Below are positions 55,854 to 64,000 of a stretch of DNA of 64,000 bases, in pieces. A program made the position numbers and the translations under genes. The stretch is from assembly GCF_019703515.2 (NCBI RefSeq), contig NC_059385.1:31629001-31693000 (forward strand). Reading direction: 5' to 3'. Origin of the DNA: Myxocyprinus asiaticus. Lineage: Eukaryota; Chordata; Actinopteri; Cypriniformes; Catostomidae. Position 1 is the first letter of the stretch. Each line of letters begins with the position of its first letter. The notes beneath the pieces were generated by a model. The model had not been told where the DNA came from and did no database searches. It worked only from the letters and a program-made list of their open reading frames with translations.

Positions 55854-56606
55854 CTATTCAAAATGAGGTTGTGGGGAATGTGTAGGTGAGGAAGAAGGGT
55901 TTTCCATCAAACAGGACTGCATACGATGAGCAACGTGAATGGAGAGCTGTATAAAGTGTTCCAAACCCATGGTGTCATCATATCCGGCGAGTTGTAGTCT
56001 TAGGGAAGGTTGTAATCCCATTCGATAGGTGGCCAACAGAGAAGCTTCATTCCACCCACTAGCTGCTGCAAGGGTACGGAACTGTAAGGCATACTCTGTA
56101 ATGGGTCACCTCCCCTGTCGGAGGCAATAGAGTTGTCTCCCATGGGGCTACCAAACACTTCCTTAAAGTGAGCTACAAACACAGATAGAGATTGTGTAAC
56201 TCTGCCCCCTTTTTCCCCAAATAGTAGTGGCCCACTGTAATGCTCGACCAGAGAAGAGGGAAATTATGAATGCCTCCTTCGATCATTCGGTTGAAAATCG
56301 TTGCGGTTGCATTTCCATGGCGAGGGAACATTGTAGGAGAAATCCATTGCAGTCCTCCACCAAGCCTGAGAAGGTCGCTGGTGAGGCCATGAGAACCACA
56401 GGAGATGGCAAAGGAGAGGCAGCAGAGGTGGAAGTATCGGGTACGGCGTCGTCAGAGGGCTGGTTGTCAATCGGATTCTGTAAGGTGGTGAAGATGTTTA
56501 CCAAAGACTGTGCAGAGGTGGTGATTGAGAGAAGTTGTCCAAGTTGACCAACCAATGTATCAAGAAGTTTGTTGGAGAGTTGAGAAGCAGCTCCTGCTTG
56601 GTCCAT
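55854..56606 (-). pseudogene. Chromovirus gag
   Basis: Starts MDQAGAASQLSNKLLDTLVG at 56606, just inside the 5' LTR. The first frame continues to 56283 (PATFSGLVEDCNGFLLQCSL, a Gag capsid entry motif). Later pieces (56182-56000 MFVAHFKEVFGSP; 56036-55854 YRMGLQPSLRLQLAGYDD and MGLEHFIQLSIHVAHRM) complete the capsid region in other frames. Broken by several indels. Confidence 0.8.
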
Positions 56607-56624
56607 GTTGTTGGTCTAGTCTTC

Positions 56625-56997
56625 TGTAGGTAATAACACACAGATAGACGGAATGCTGAACCCAGATGCAGGAAACTTTATTAACAGATGTAAACACAAC
56701 CAGATGAAGATAACTTAACTTGCGGACGAGAGAATATTCCAGGCGATGTCACACTGCCAGTGAGAACTGATGAGTCTTTCAGGTAAATCTAGCAATGAAG
56801 AAGTTCGTACTTAGAAATAGTAAACTGCTGGAAGAGAGCAATGCAGTCTGTAGTGTTCCTAAGGGAGACTAGACGATGACTGTTAGGAGGAAGTGGTATT
56901 TATGTGGTGCTGATTGTCCCGGTAATCATGTGCAGGTGTGTGTGATCAGAATTCAGGAGAGTATGAATGGATCACTGAGCCCGGTGGAGGCGTGACA
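56625..56997 (-). mobile_element. Chromovirus 5' LTR
   Basis: About 373 bases. The outer edge is TGACA at 56993-56997 and the inner edge is a degenerate TGTAG at 56625. Similarity to 51991-52369 is high, with a few small indels. The gag ATG follows about 20 bases inside. A tRNA primer-binding site could not be recognised in the 'gaagactagaccaacaac' spacer. Confidence 0.85.
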
Positions 56998-57095
56998 GTA
57001 TGCAGGTCAAGACAAAGCTATTGTATTATGTAAATGAGGATGTTAAAAAAATATAAATGACAAATCTAGAAATTGTTTTGTATCCAATTAAATGA

Positions 57096-57196
57096 ATGAA
57101 TAAATGAATGAACATTACATTTATATAGCATTTTTCTGACACTACACTCAAAGCGCTTTACACAGTGAACAGGGGACTCTCCTCAATCACCACCAG
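57096..57196 (-). repeat. 5S rRNA-headed repeat, 3' part (split)
   Basis: Contains 'ctcaaagcgctttacacagtg' and an 'aatgaatgaa' tail. It continues after the solo LTR at 58934. Reading on the minus strand this is the 3' end of the repeat whose 5' head is at about 59425. Confidence 0.65.
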
Positions 57197-58933
57197 TGTT
57201 GGGCCTCACGTGTTCAGATAGAAGACAAAGGCAGGCCTAACAGTCATAAAAACATAACTCAAGCCCCCACCTTCTAAGTCATAAATTTTACTGATACAAA
57301 TCGTGCCAAAATCAAACAAAGGGAGTCCAAAACAGACTACAGATCCATGAAGCCTTGCTCACTAAAGGATCGAGCGCTCAACTCCTATTGGATGAGGCAC
57401 ACCACAGAACGTCCCTCAAACATGACATCATCAGGACTTCAAATAATTCTGAAATGCTTCCAGAGTTGCTTCCAGTGACTTAGTTCACCGAATACGGACG
57501 TAGCTTTTTGCTGCTCTCCGGTGTAACCTTGTGGCTTAAGGAAGTAATGTCCAACTTGAAACTGTAGCCACACAATCTCCATCTCACTGGATGAGTTGAG
57601 ATTACTCTGGGTTCAACCAAACACTCTAACGGATCCAAAGGAGACCGCCGAGCAATTCGCATCTTCATCCGTTGGCCTACAGAAGTGAAGAGATTAAAGA
57701 TTTCTCTTCCATCTTCAATCAAGTCGACATTTCTGAGTTCTCCGCCAGCCCGCCGAGAATCAACAGCCGTACCGCCCGCCGACAGCGTGATGAAACGGCC
57801 TCCCGTCATCACCCGAGCCTCAAGGAACCGGGTCAAAGTTAAAAGACGGAGGAAAACACATTCTACCTGTGTCCTCATGCGATTCAAGTAAGAGGTTACG
57901 TCTGGGCAGAGATAGAATATTATAGCGTGTTATTCTTGTGTTTCAAGGTTTTTGCTTGTACAGTTTACGGAGCGCCATGTCTGCTCTTTATTAATACTCA
58001 GGGTATTAATTATCACGAATTTGTTTTGCTGTATTGTGGTCCAACCAAATTGGATTGTTGTGCATTTTCACCATCGCGGGTGAGACAGAAACTGTGTTCA
58101 TCCATTAGAGTCAAATAACGCAGGACTTTTACGAGCCCCGCTCGTAAAACCGTGTCTCTGAGTGATGAACACGGCTGCTTTATCTCCAGCTATCGCGAAC
58201 TCAGCTTTCGGGCTGTCACTTAATAATCTCTCTCTCTCTCTCTCTCTCTCACACACTAACCACACTGTCACACACACACCTTATGTGTTATAGGATTATT
58301 TTTATTTCCATATCTAATCATGTCACTGTTTAGTTTGTAGTTGTAAATCGGAAGTTTATTGACTGCATTGTATTAATTATTAATTGATATTACTGCATAA
58401 ATAAACTTTTGTTTATATTACAAAGAGAAATGTTTTGGTTTGTTTTGCATACGCCTGTGTCATGCTGACGGGATGTCAGTGCTCGGATTCAAACCTTCAT
58501 TCATTGTTTTTTTCCCGAAAATCGATATTCTTCGGATGTCGATTTTCCTAAGAAAACAATCTAATATTGAGACTGTTTTACTATTTGGTTATTAGTCCCT
58601 GATTCCAGGGTGGTGCCCCGTCAATGTTAATCCTTAGGAATATTCTATTGATTTTTGATAATTGATAATTATCTTTGATTGAATTTGAATGATCAATAAG
58701 CTAGTGTTAATTTTAATGTTTCATCGATGTTAACAATTAATAATTATCTTTGATAATTGGCTAATAACCAAACTTGCTCCTAAACGTAGCACACTACATT
58801 TACTGGAGTCCCATATGAGGTTTTAATGAGTTAGATCCAATTAATTAATTTAAATATTGATTAATAACTACAGAAATAATTATTAATTATTTCTGATAGT
58901 AACACTGATCTAAACAACCAATAAAGCCCTACA
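57197..58933. mobile_element. Solo LTR-like insertion (1.74 kb)
   Basis: Starts TGTTGGGCCT and ends GCCCTACA, that is TG…CA. The four bases CCAG lie on both sides (57193-57196 and 58934-58937), and removing the insert and one CCAG restores the continuous repeat. It contains a (CT)n run (58228-58252) and an AATAAA near 58397 on the plus strand. It has no coding domain; open frames at 57480-57891 on both strands look like chance. Family and orientation are unknown. Confidence 0.7.
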
Positions 58934-59430
58934 CCAGTGTGCAGCATCCACCTGGATGATGCAACAGCAGCCATAGTGCACCAGTACTCTCACCACATGC
59001 CAGCTATTGGTGGAGAGGAGAGAGTGGACTGATACAGCAAATTAATGGTTGGGGATTATTATGAGGCCATGATGGATAAGGGCCAATGGGGGGAATTTGG
59101 CCAGGACACCAGGGTTATACAACTACTCTTTACAAGAAGTGCCCTGGAATTTTTAATGACCACAGAGAGTCAGGACCTCAGTTTAACATCACATTTGAAG
59201 GACAGTGCATTTTTAGAGTATAGTGTCCCCCTCAATATGCTGGTGCATTTGGACCCACACAGACCACAGGGTGAGCACCCCCCTGCTGGCCTCCCAATAC
59301 CTCTTCCAGCAGCAACCTTACTTTTTACCCAGGAGGTCTCCCATCCAGGTACTGGCCAGGCTCAACCCTGCTTAGCTGCAGTGGGCAACCAGTCTTGACC
59401 TACAGGGTGATATGGCTGCTGGCAGTATGC
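58934..59430 (-). repeat. 5S rRNA-headed repeat (SINE3-like), 5' part
   Basis: The minus strand from about 59425 begins 'gcagccatatcaccctg', then 'gctaagcagggttgagcctgg' and 'gtacctggatgggagacc', which follows 5S rRNA including its internal control regions. The body then runs to 58934 and continues at 57196. Plus-strand frame 59045-59398 is not a gene. Class assignment as a 5S-derived SINE is by head similarity. Confidence 0.75.
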
Positions 59431-59502
59431 TTTATACAGTACATACACTGCTTTCAACCATGAAGGCCTACTAATATATACACAGAGAGAGAGAGAGAGA
59501 CA

Positions 59503-60671
59503 CAGCTCTGGAAAAAAATTAAGAGACCACTGCAAAATTATCAGTTTCTCTAGATTTACTATTTATAGGTATGTGTTTCAGTAAAATGAACAATTTTGTT
59601 CTATAAAGTACTGACAACATTTCTCCCAAATTCCAAATAAAATATTTTCATTTAGAGCATTTATTTGCAGAAAATGACAACTGCTCAAAATAACAAAAAA
59701 AATGCTGTGTTTTCAGACCTCGAATAATGCAAAGAAAACAAGTTCATATACATTTTTAAACAACACAATACTAATGATTTAACTTAGGAAGAGTTCAGAA
59801 ATCAATATTTGTTGAAATAACCCTGATTTTCATTCACAGCTTTCATGCGTCTTGGCATGTTCTCTACCAGGCTTTCACATTGCTGTTGGGTGACTTTATG
59901 CTACCGATCCTCATCCTGGTTGTCTAATGGTTAGATAGAGACCTGGAGAGGCAGTGTCTCACACCTACTGTGAAATTTGGTTAAGTATCAGTGATGATCT
60001 GGGGGTGCTTCAGCAAGGCTGGAATCAGGCAGATTCATCTTTGTGAAGGATGCAAGAATCAAGCCACGTACAAGGGTATCCTGGAAGTCTTGCTTCCTTC
60101 TGCTATGACAATGTTCCCCAACTCTGAGGTTTGATTTTTCCAGCAGGACAATGCACTATGCCACAGAGCCAGGTCAATCAAGGTGTGGATGAAGGACCAC
60201 CAGATCAAGACCCTGTCATGACCGGCCCAATCTGGATGGCCACAAGTCATCAAACAAAGCCGAGCTGCTTGAATTTTTGTGCCAGGAGTGGCATAGAGTC
60301 ACCCAACAGCAATGTGAAAGACTGGTAGAGAGCATGCCAAGACGCATGAAAGCTGTGATTGGAAATCAGTGTTATTCCACCAAATACTAATTTCTGAACT
60401 CTTCCAAAGTTAAAACATTAGTATTGTGTTGTTTAAAAATGTATATGAACTTTTTTCTTTGTATTATTCGAGGTCTGAAAACACTGCATCTTTTTTGTTA
60501 TTTTGACCAGTTGTCATTTTCTGCAAATAAATGCTCTAAATTTGGAATTTGGGAAAATTTTGTAAGTACTTTATAGAATACAAATTTTAATTTTACTCAA
60601 ACACATACCTATAAATAGTAAATCCAGAGAAATGTATAATTTTGCTGTGGTCTCTTAATTTTTTACAGAAC

Positions 60672-60673
<2 letters not shown>
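59503..60673 (+). mobile_element. Tc1-like transposon remnant with long inverted ends
   Basis: The ends 'cagctctggaaaaaaattaa' (59503) and the inverse ending at 60673 are similar for about 200 bases ('agatttactatttataggta', 'gaaaatgacaactg'). The inside has lost most of the transposase. It abuts (AT)n on the right. Confidence 0.75.
59930..60330 (+). pseudogene. Tc1-like transposase fragment
   Basis: Translation in changing frames shows SDDLGVLQQGWNQAD-like sequence (the GGGSIMVW region of Tc1 enzymes, much altered), FQQDNALCHRARSIKVWMKD carrying the second catalytic Asp (about 60138-60195), and a degraded QSGWPQ section where the third motif would be. Both the N-terminal DNA-binding region and the first Asp are missing. 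Confidence 0.65.

Positions 60674-60736
<63 letters not shown>
60674..60736. repeat. (AT)n microsatellite
   Basis: AT run of about 30 units between two Tc1-like remnants. Confidence 0.9.
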
Positions 60737-60738
<2 letters not shown>

Positions 60739-61440
60739 AACTCAGCATAAAAAGAAACGTCCCTTATTCAGGACACTGTATTTGAAAGATAATTTTGTAA
60801 AAATCCAAATAACTTTACAGATCCTTATTGTAAAGGGTTTAAACAATGTTTTCCATGCTTGTTCAATGAACCATAAACAATTAATGAACATGCACCTGTG
60901 GAACGGTTGTTAAGACACTAACAGCTTACAGACAGTAGGCAATTAAGGTCACAGTTATAAAAACTTAGGACACTAAAGAGACCTTTCTACTGACTCTGAA
61001 AAACACCAAAAGAAAGATGCCCAGGGTCCCTGCTCATCTGCATGAATGTGCCTTAACCATGCTGCATGGAGGCATGAGGACTGCAGATGTGGCCAGGGCA
61101 ATAAATTGCAATGTCCGTGCTGTGAGACACCTAAGACAGCACTTCAGGGAGACAGGAAGGACAGCTGATCCTCCTCGCAGTGGCAGAACACGTGTAACAA
61201 CACCTGCACAAGATCGGTACATCTGAATATCACACCTGCGGGACAAGTACATGATGGCAACAACAACTGCCAAAGTTACACCAGGAATGCCCAATCCCTC
61301 CATCAGTGCTCAGACAGTGAATGAGGGGCACAAGTCATACCAAGAGACCAGAACTGCATACAGACCGAAACACTGCCCCAGTGGTCAAAGCAGTAAGTGT
61401 CGAACAACTAACTGGAGGGGGCCCGCTGAACATGTTATGT
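60737..61440 (+). mobile_element. Tc1-like transposon remnant, 5' part
   Basis: The left terminus 'ctcagcataaaaagaaacg' is at about 60739 next to the (AT)n run. A transposase start follows at 61017. No right terminus is seen. Confidence 0.7.
61017..61440 (+). pseudogene. Tc1-like transposase, N-terminal part
   Basis: MPRVPAHLHECALTMLHGGM followed by RTADVARAINCNVRAVRHLR and a GRTADPPRSGRTRVTT linker give the two helix-turn-helix units and the GRPR-type hook of Tc1 enzymes. A stop ends the frame at 61224, where the next residues continue (SHLRDKYMMATTT). Further pieces reach about 61440. The catalytic domain is absent. Confidence 0.8.
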
Positions 61441-61559
61441 AACGGCCAAATAATTTCTAACTGCAACCCTGGTAATGTCCAAAGAGGGCCACCAAAAGTG
61501 AGTTGTAAAGTGAGTTGTTTTTAACTGTAAAGCCTGTAATACTGTAAAGAGGAATGCAT

Positions 61560-61770
61560 ATTTTAACTGTAACCCACAACCCAAAATGCAACTTCCAAAT
61601 TACGTTCTTCACTGATTACTCAAATGCGATTACTTCCTGGTTTCAATGCGGGATCCGAACACGAGTGTCCCAACTTGCTTCCAGTTGCACCACAAGGGAA
61701 CGTAAAAACACTTGAGCAGATGCAAAAATATCTGATAAGAGATAGCGCTTCTGAGTGAGTCGGCATAATG
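61560..61770 (-). repeat. Possible tRNA-headed SINE fragment
   Basis: On the minus strand 'ttgtggtgcaactggaagc' resembles a pol III A box and 'gtgttcggatccc' a B box about 32 bases later (61645-61700). The following body is not recognised. Confidence 0.4.
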
Positions 61771-62071
61771 TGTCAGGAGTAGTTGCTGGGATGAGATGGG
61801 AGATGTAGGATCTATTTGCAGGCTTTAATAAAAATAATGACAGTGAAACAAACAAACGGGAACTCAAAACAACAACAAACAAGAACTGACAAAGGAATGC
61901 AAAAACTAAAGTGTATTTATACAAACAAGAGCTAATGAGGGAATGGAAAACAGATGAGAACAATGAGGAACAGATGACAGTGATTAGGGCAGTGCATACT
62001 GGGAAACGTAGTCCGGGGGAAACACTTCAAAATAAGAGTCCTAGAAAACACGAGGGAGACAGACTGTGACA
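61771..62071 (-). mobile_element. 3' LTR of gag-only element 2
   Basis: 301 bases bounded TGTCA…TGACA. On the minus strand it follows a G-rich polypurine tract (62072-62085). A TATA-like 'tataaataca' lies near 61914-61924 and a TTATTAAAG polyadenylation-like signal near 61828-61835. Confidence 0.7.
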
Positions 62072-63600
62072 TACCCCCCCCCTTAAGGGGTGACTCCTGG
62101 CACCCCAAAGATGGCTGAGCAGGACAACAGGTGTGGAAGGGGACCTGGAAGATGACCAGGTGGCCAGGGAGGAGACCCCAGGGTAAGGATTGGGTCCGGA
62201 AGTCTGGGGGGCCACCTCAGGGTAGATACTGGGTCAGGAGGTCTGGGAGGTGGCCTAAGGGCTGGGATAGAGTCAGGAGGCCTGGGAGGTGGCCACAGGG
62301 CTGGGACTGGGTCAGGATGTCTGGGAGGTGGCCTCAGGGCAGGGAATGTGTCAGGAGGTCTGGGATAGAGTCAGGAGGCCTGGGAGGCGGCCACAGGGCC
62401 GGGACTGGATCAGGAGGCCTGGAAGGCACCACAGAGTGGGGACAGGGTCAGGAGGCCTGGGAGGCGGCCACAGAATGGGGCAGGGTCAGGAGGCCTGGGA
62501 GGCGGCCACAAAGCGGGGACCAGGTCAGGAGGCCTGGGAGATGGCCACAAGGCAGGGACTGGGTCAGGCGGCAGAGCGGCTGGAGGAGGGGCGGGCAGAA
62601 CCGCTGGAAGAGGAGTCTCTGGAGGAGCAGGCAGAACCGCTGGAGGAGGAGTCTCAGGGGGAGCGGGAGGAACCGCTGAAGGAGGAGTCTCTGGGGAAGC
62701 AGGCAGAGCCATGGAAGACTCTGAGGGCAGAGCCAGGAGAGGCTCGACAAAGGCAGGCAGAGCCAGGAGAGGCTCGACGAATGCAGGTGGAGCCAGGTGA
62801 GGCTCCAAGGGCAGAGCCATGGAAGGCGGAGCCGTGGAAGGCAGAGCCATGGAAGGCTCGAGGGGCGAAGCCATGTAAGGCAGAGCCGTGGGAGGCTCGA
62901 GGGGCGAAGCCATGTAAGGCAGAGCCGTGGGAGGCTCGAGGGGCGAAGCCATGGAAGGCGGAGCCATGGAAGGCGGAGCCGTGGGAGGCCCGAGGGGCGA
63001 AGCCATGGAAGGCGAAGCCGTGGGAGGCTCGAGGGGCGAAGCCATGGAAGGCGGAGCCGTGGGAGGCTCGACGCGTGCTGGCAGCGACTGGGGAATGACC
63101 TCTGTGGTCTTGAGCATGGGCAGAGACTGGGGAGAAGGTGTCCTTTTTCTTCTCCTCCTTTTCCGGACAGCTGGGAGCCGTGGGAGGCTTGACGAGAGCT
63201 GGCAGCGACTTGGGTACAACCTCCATGGTCGTGAGCACTGGCAGCACCTGGGGAACGACCTCCATGGTCATGAACATGGGCAGAGACTGGGGAGAAGGTG
63301 TCCTTTTCCTTCACCTCCTTTTCCGGACAGCTGGGAGCGTAGTCATGGGAGCGGGCGAGGCCACAGACATTGGCTCTGGGACGATTGAGGCTACAGGCGC
63401 GGGCTCTGGCTCATTGGCAATGGCAGGTGTGGGCGCTGGCTTGTTGGCAAATGTAGCCGCTGGCTCGTTGGCCGTGGCAGGCATGGTCACTGGCTCGTTG
63501 GACGTGGCAGGCATGGGCACTGGCTCGTTGGCCGTGGCAGGCATGGGTGCTAGCTCATTGGCCGTGGAAGGCTTGGACGAATGAGCTGTGGAAGGCTTAG
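62072..63600 (-). pseudogene. Gag tail of element 2, coding minisatellites
   Basis: The same module order as in element 1. 10-residue units (ANEPVPMPAT type, about 63400-63560) are followed by PVASIVPEPM and the basic block LPAVRKRR…KDTFSPVS, which occurs twice here (63120-63180 and 63295-63345), each with adjoining 13-residue LPVLTTMEVVPQ units. Then come 13-residue units (HGFAPRASHGSAL type, 39 bases, about 62810-63075), Glu/Pro-rich units, and a 33-39-base array at 62190-62570. Frames 63219-62410 and 63277-62654 are both open because unit lengths are multiples of three. The tail runs straight into a purine tract and the LTR, with no pol. Confidence 0.6.
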
Positions 63601-63990
63601 TCAAAGGAGCCATGGAAGGCTTGGACGAAGGAGCCGTGGAAGGCTTGGGATGAAGGAGCCATGGAAGGCTTGGGATGAAGGAGCCGTGGAAGGCTTGGGA
63701 TGAAGGAGCCGTGGAAGGCTTGGGATGAAGGAGCCATGGATGCAGGTTTTGGCCCGGGGTTCCCGCCATAATCCACTGTGTAATGGGAACCGCAAAGTTC
63801 CAGAGCCTTCTCCACATATTCACAGAGGGTCCAGTGAGGATCCGCCAGAGGCATCAGTTCCTTCAGTGCACTATTCAGACCGATCCGGAAGAAAACTACC
63901 AGAGAGCGGTCTGGATAGTGCACTAAATTCGCTAATTCTAAAAACTCACAGACGTGATCTTCAACTGGATGGTCCCCTTGCTTGAGTAGC
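63597..63990 (-). CDS. Gag core, element 2 (partial, runs to window edge)
   Basis: Minus-strand frame: MHYPDRSLVVFFRIGLNSAL, KELMPLADPHWTLCEYVEKA and LELCGSHYTVDYGGNPG, preceded by HVCEFLELANL up to about 63990. This is a retrotransposon Gag capsid pattern (…FxxGLxxxLxxxMPxxDPxWTLxEYVxxAL…). It passes into Pro/Ser repeats (SQAFHGSFIPSLPRLLHPKP) after about 63780. The 5' part lies outside the window. A likely structural protein; integrity of the full gene cannot be judged. Confidence 0.65.
63600..63745. repeat. 27-28-bp minisatellite in gag
   Basis: Five or six units of 'ggaaggcttgggatgaagga' type. It lies at the Gag core/tail junction of element 2; unit-length variation shifts the frame between copies. 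Confidence 0.8.
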
Positions 63991-64000
63991 AGAATTCGGA

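Larger units (their letters stand above)
51991..56997 (-). mobile_element. Ty3/gypsy chromovirus-type LTR retrotransposon (5.0 kb)
   Basis: Two LTRs in direct orientation flank gag, protease, reverse transcriptase, RNase H, integrase and chromodomain pieces in the Ty3/gypsy order on the minus strand. All genes are broken by frameshifts or stops. Confidence 0.9.

Noticed and set aside
57480..57891. 135-codon minus-strand frame in the solo LTR
   Set aside because: Both strands are open here, no domain is recognisable, and it lies wholly within the TG…CA insertion.
59045..59398. 117-codon plus-strand frame as a possible gene
   Set aside because: It overlaps a dispersed repeat with a 5S rRNA-like head on the other strand and shows no protein family signature.
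59325..59425. Functional 5S rRNA gene
   Set aside because: Only parts match 5S rRNA, with many differences, and the sequence continues into a dispersed repeat.
62131..63584. Long plus-strand frames rich in Arg/Gly over the gag-only element 2 tail
   Set aside because: They are shadows of minisatellites with unit lengths that are multiples of three; the Gag core and LTR signals are on the minus strand.

Overview
The window looks like vertebrate, most likely teleost and probably cypriniform, genomic DNA. This is inferred from the mix of mobile elements: Tc1-like transposons with Sleeping Beauty-type IR/DR ends, DIRS-type tyrosine-recombinase retrotransposons, a chromodomain Ty3/gypsy element, piggyBac and hAT relatives, a tRNA-headed SINE, a 5S rRNA-headed repeat, and long TA/CT/CA microsatellites. 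I found no convincing host gene. Every coding stretch I recognise belongs to a mobile element, and nearly all are broken.

Layout, left to right. 1-6 kb: an interspersed repeat tail, a minus-strand LTR element (LTR plus gag remnant), an unclassified repeat family (X) and a hAT-like end. 6-11 kb: DIRS copy A inserted in a TTAA-ended MITE. 12-18 kb: two Tc1-like elements (one antisense, one Sleeping Beauty-like). 18-19.4 kb: two SINE copies in opposite orientation. 20-24 kb: DIRS copy B inserted in a second X copy. 27-28.3 kb: an internally deleted hAT transposase. 28.5-33.6 kb: one Tc1-like transposon split by DIRS copy C and by a 1.25-kb solo LTR. 33.6-34.3 kb: a rearranged retroviral LTR, primer-binding site and leader. 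34.4-42.1 kb: a LINE split by DIRS copy D, which is about 6.4 kb and the most complete. 42.5-44.3 kb: a deleted Tc1-like element and a related MITE lying in TA microsatellite. 44.4-46.6 kb and 61.8-64 kb: two members of a gag-only LTR family whose Gag tail is built from coding minisatellites. 47-50.3 kb: a piggyBac element inserted in a hAT-like MITE. 52-57 kb: a two-LTR chromovirus. 57.1-59.4 kb: a 5S rRNA-headed repeat split by a 1.74-kb solo LTR. 59.5-61.4 kb: two more Tc1-like remnants.

The elements interact mainly as nested insertions. Because many targets are themselves repeats, the empty sites can be read from the two flanks. This gives a consistent GTT-like junction for DIRS insertion and 4-bp duplications for both solo LTRs. 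The most unusual item is the pair of gag-only LTR elements: gag, a Pro-rich tandem-repeat tail, a polypurine tract and the 3' LTR follow one another with no pol in between, and the two members share coding blocks but have different LTRs.
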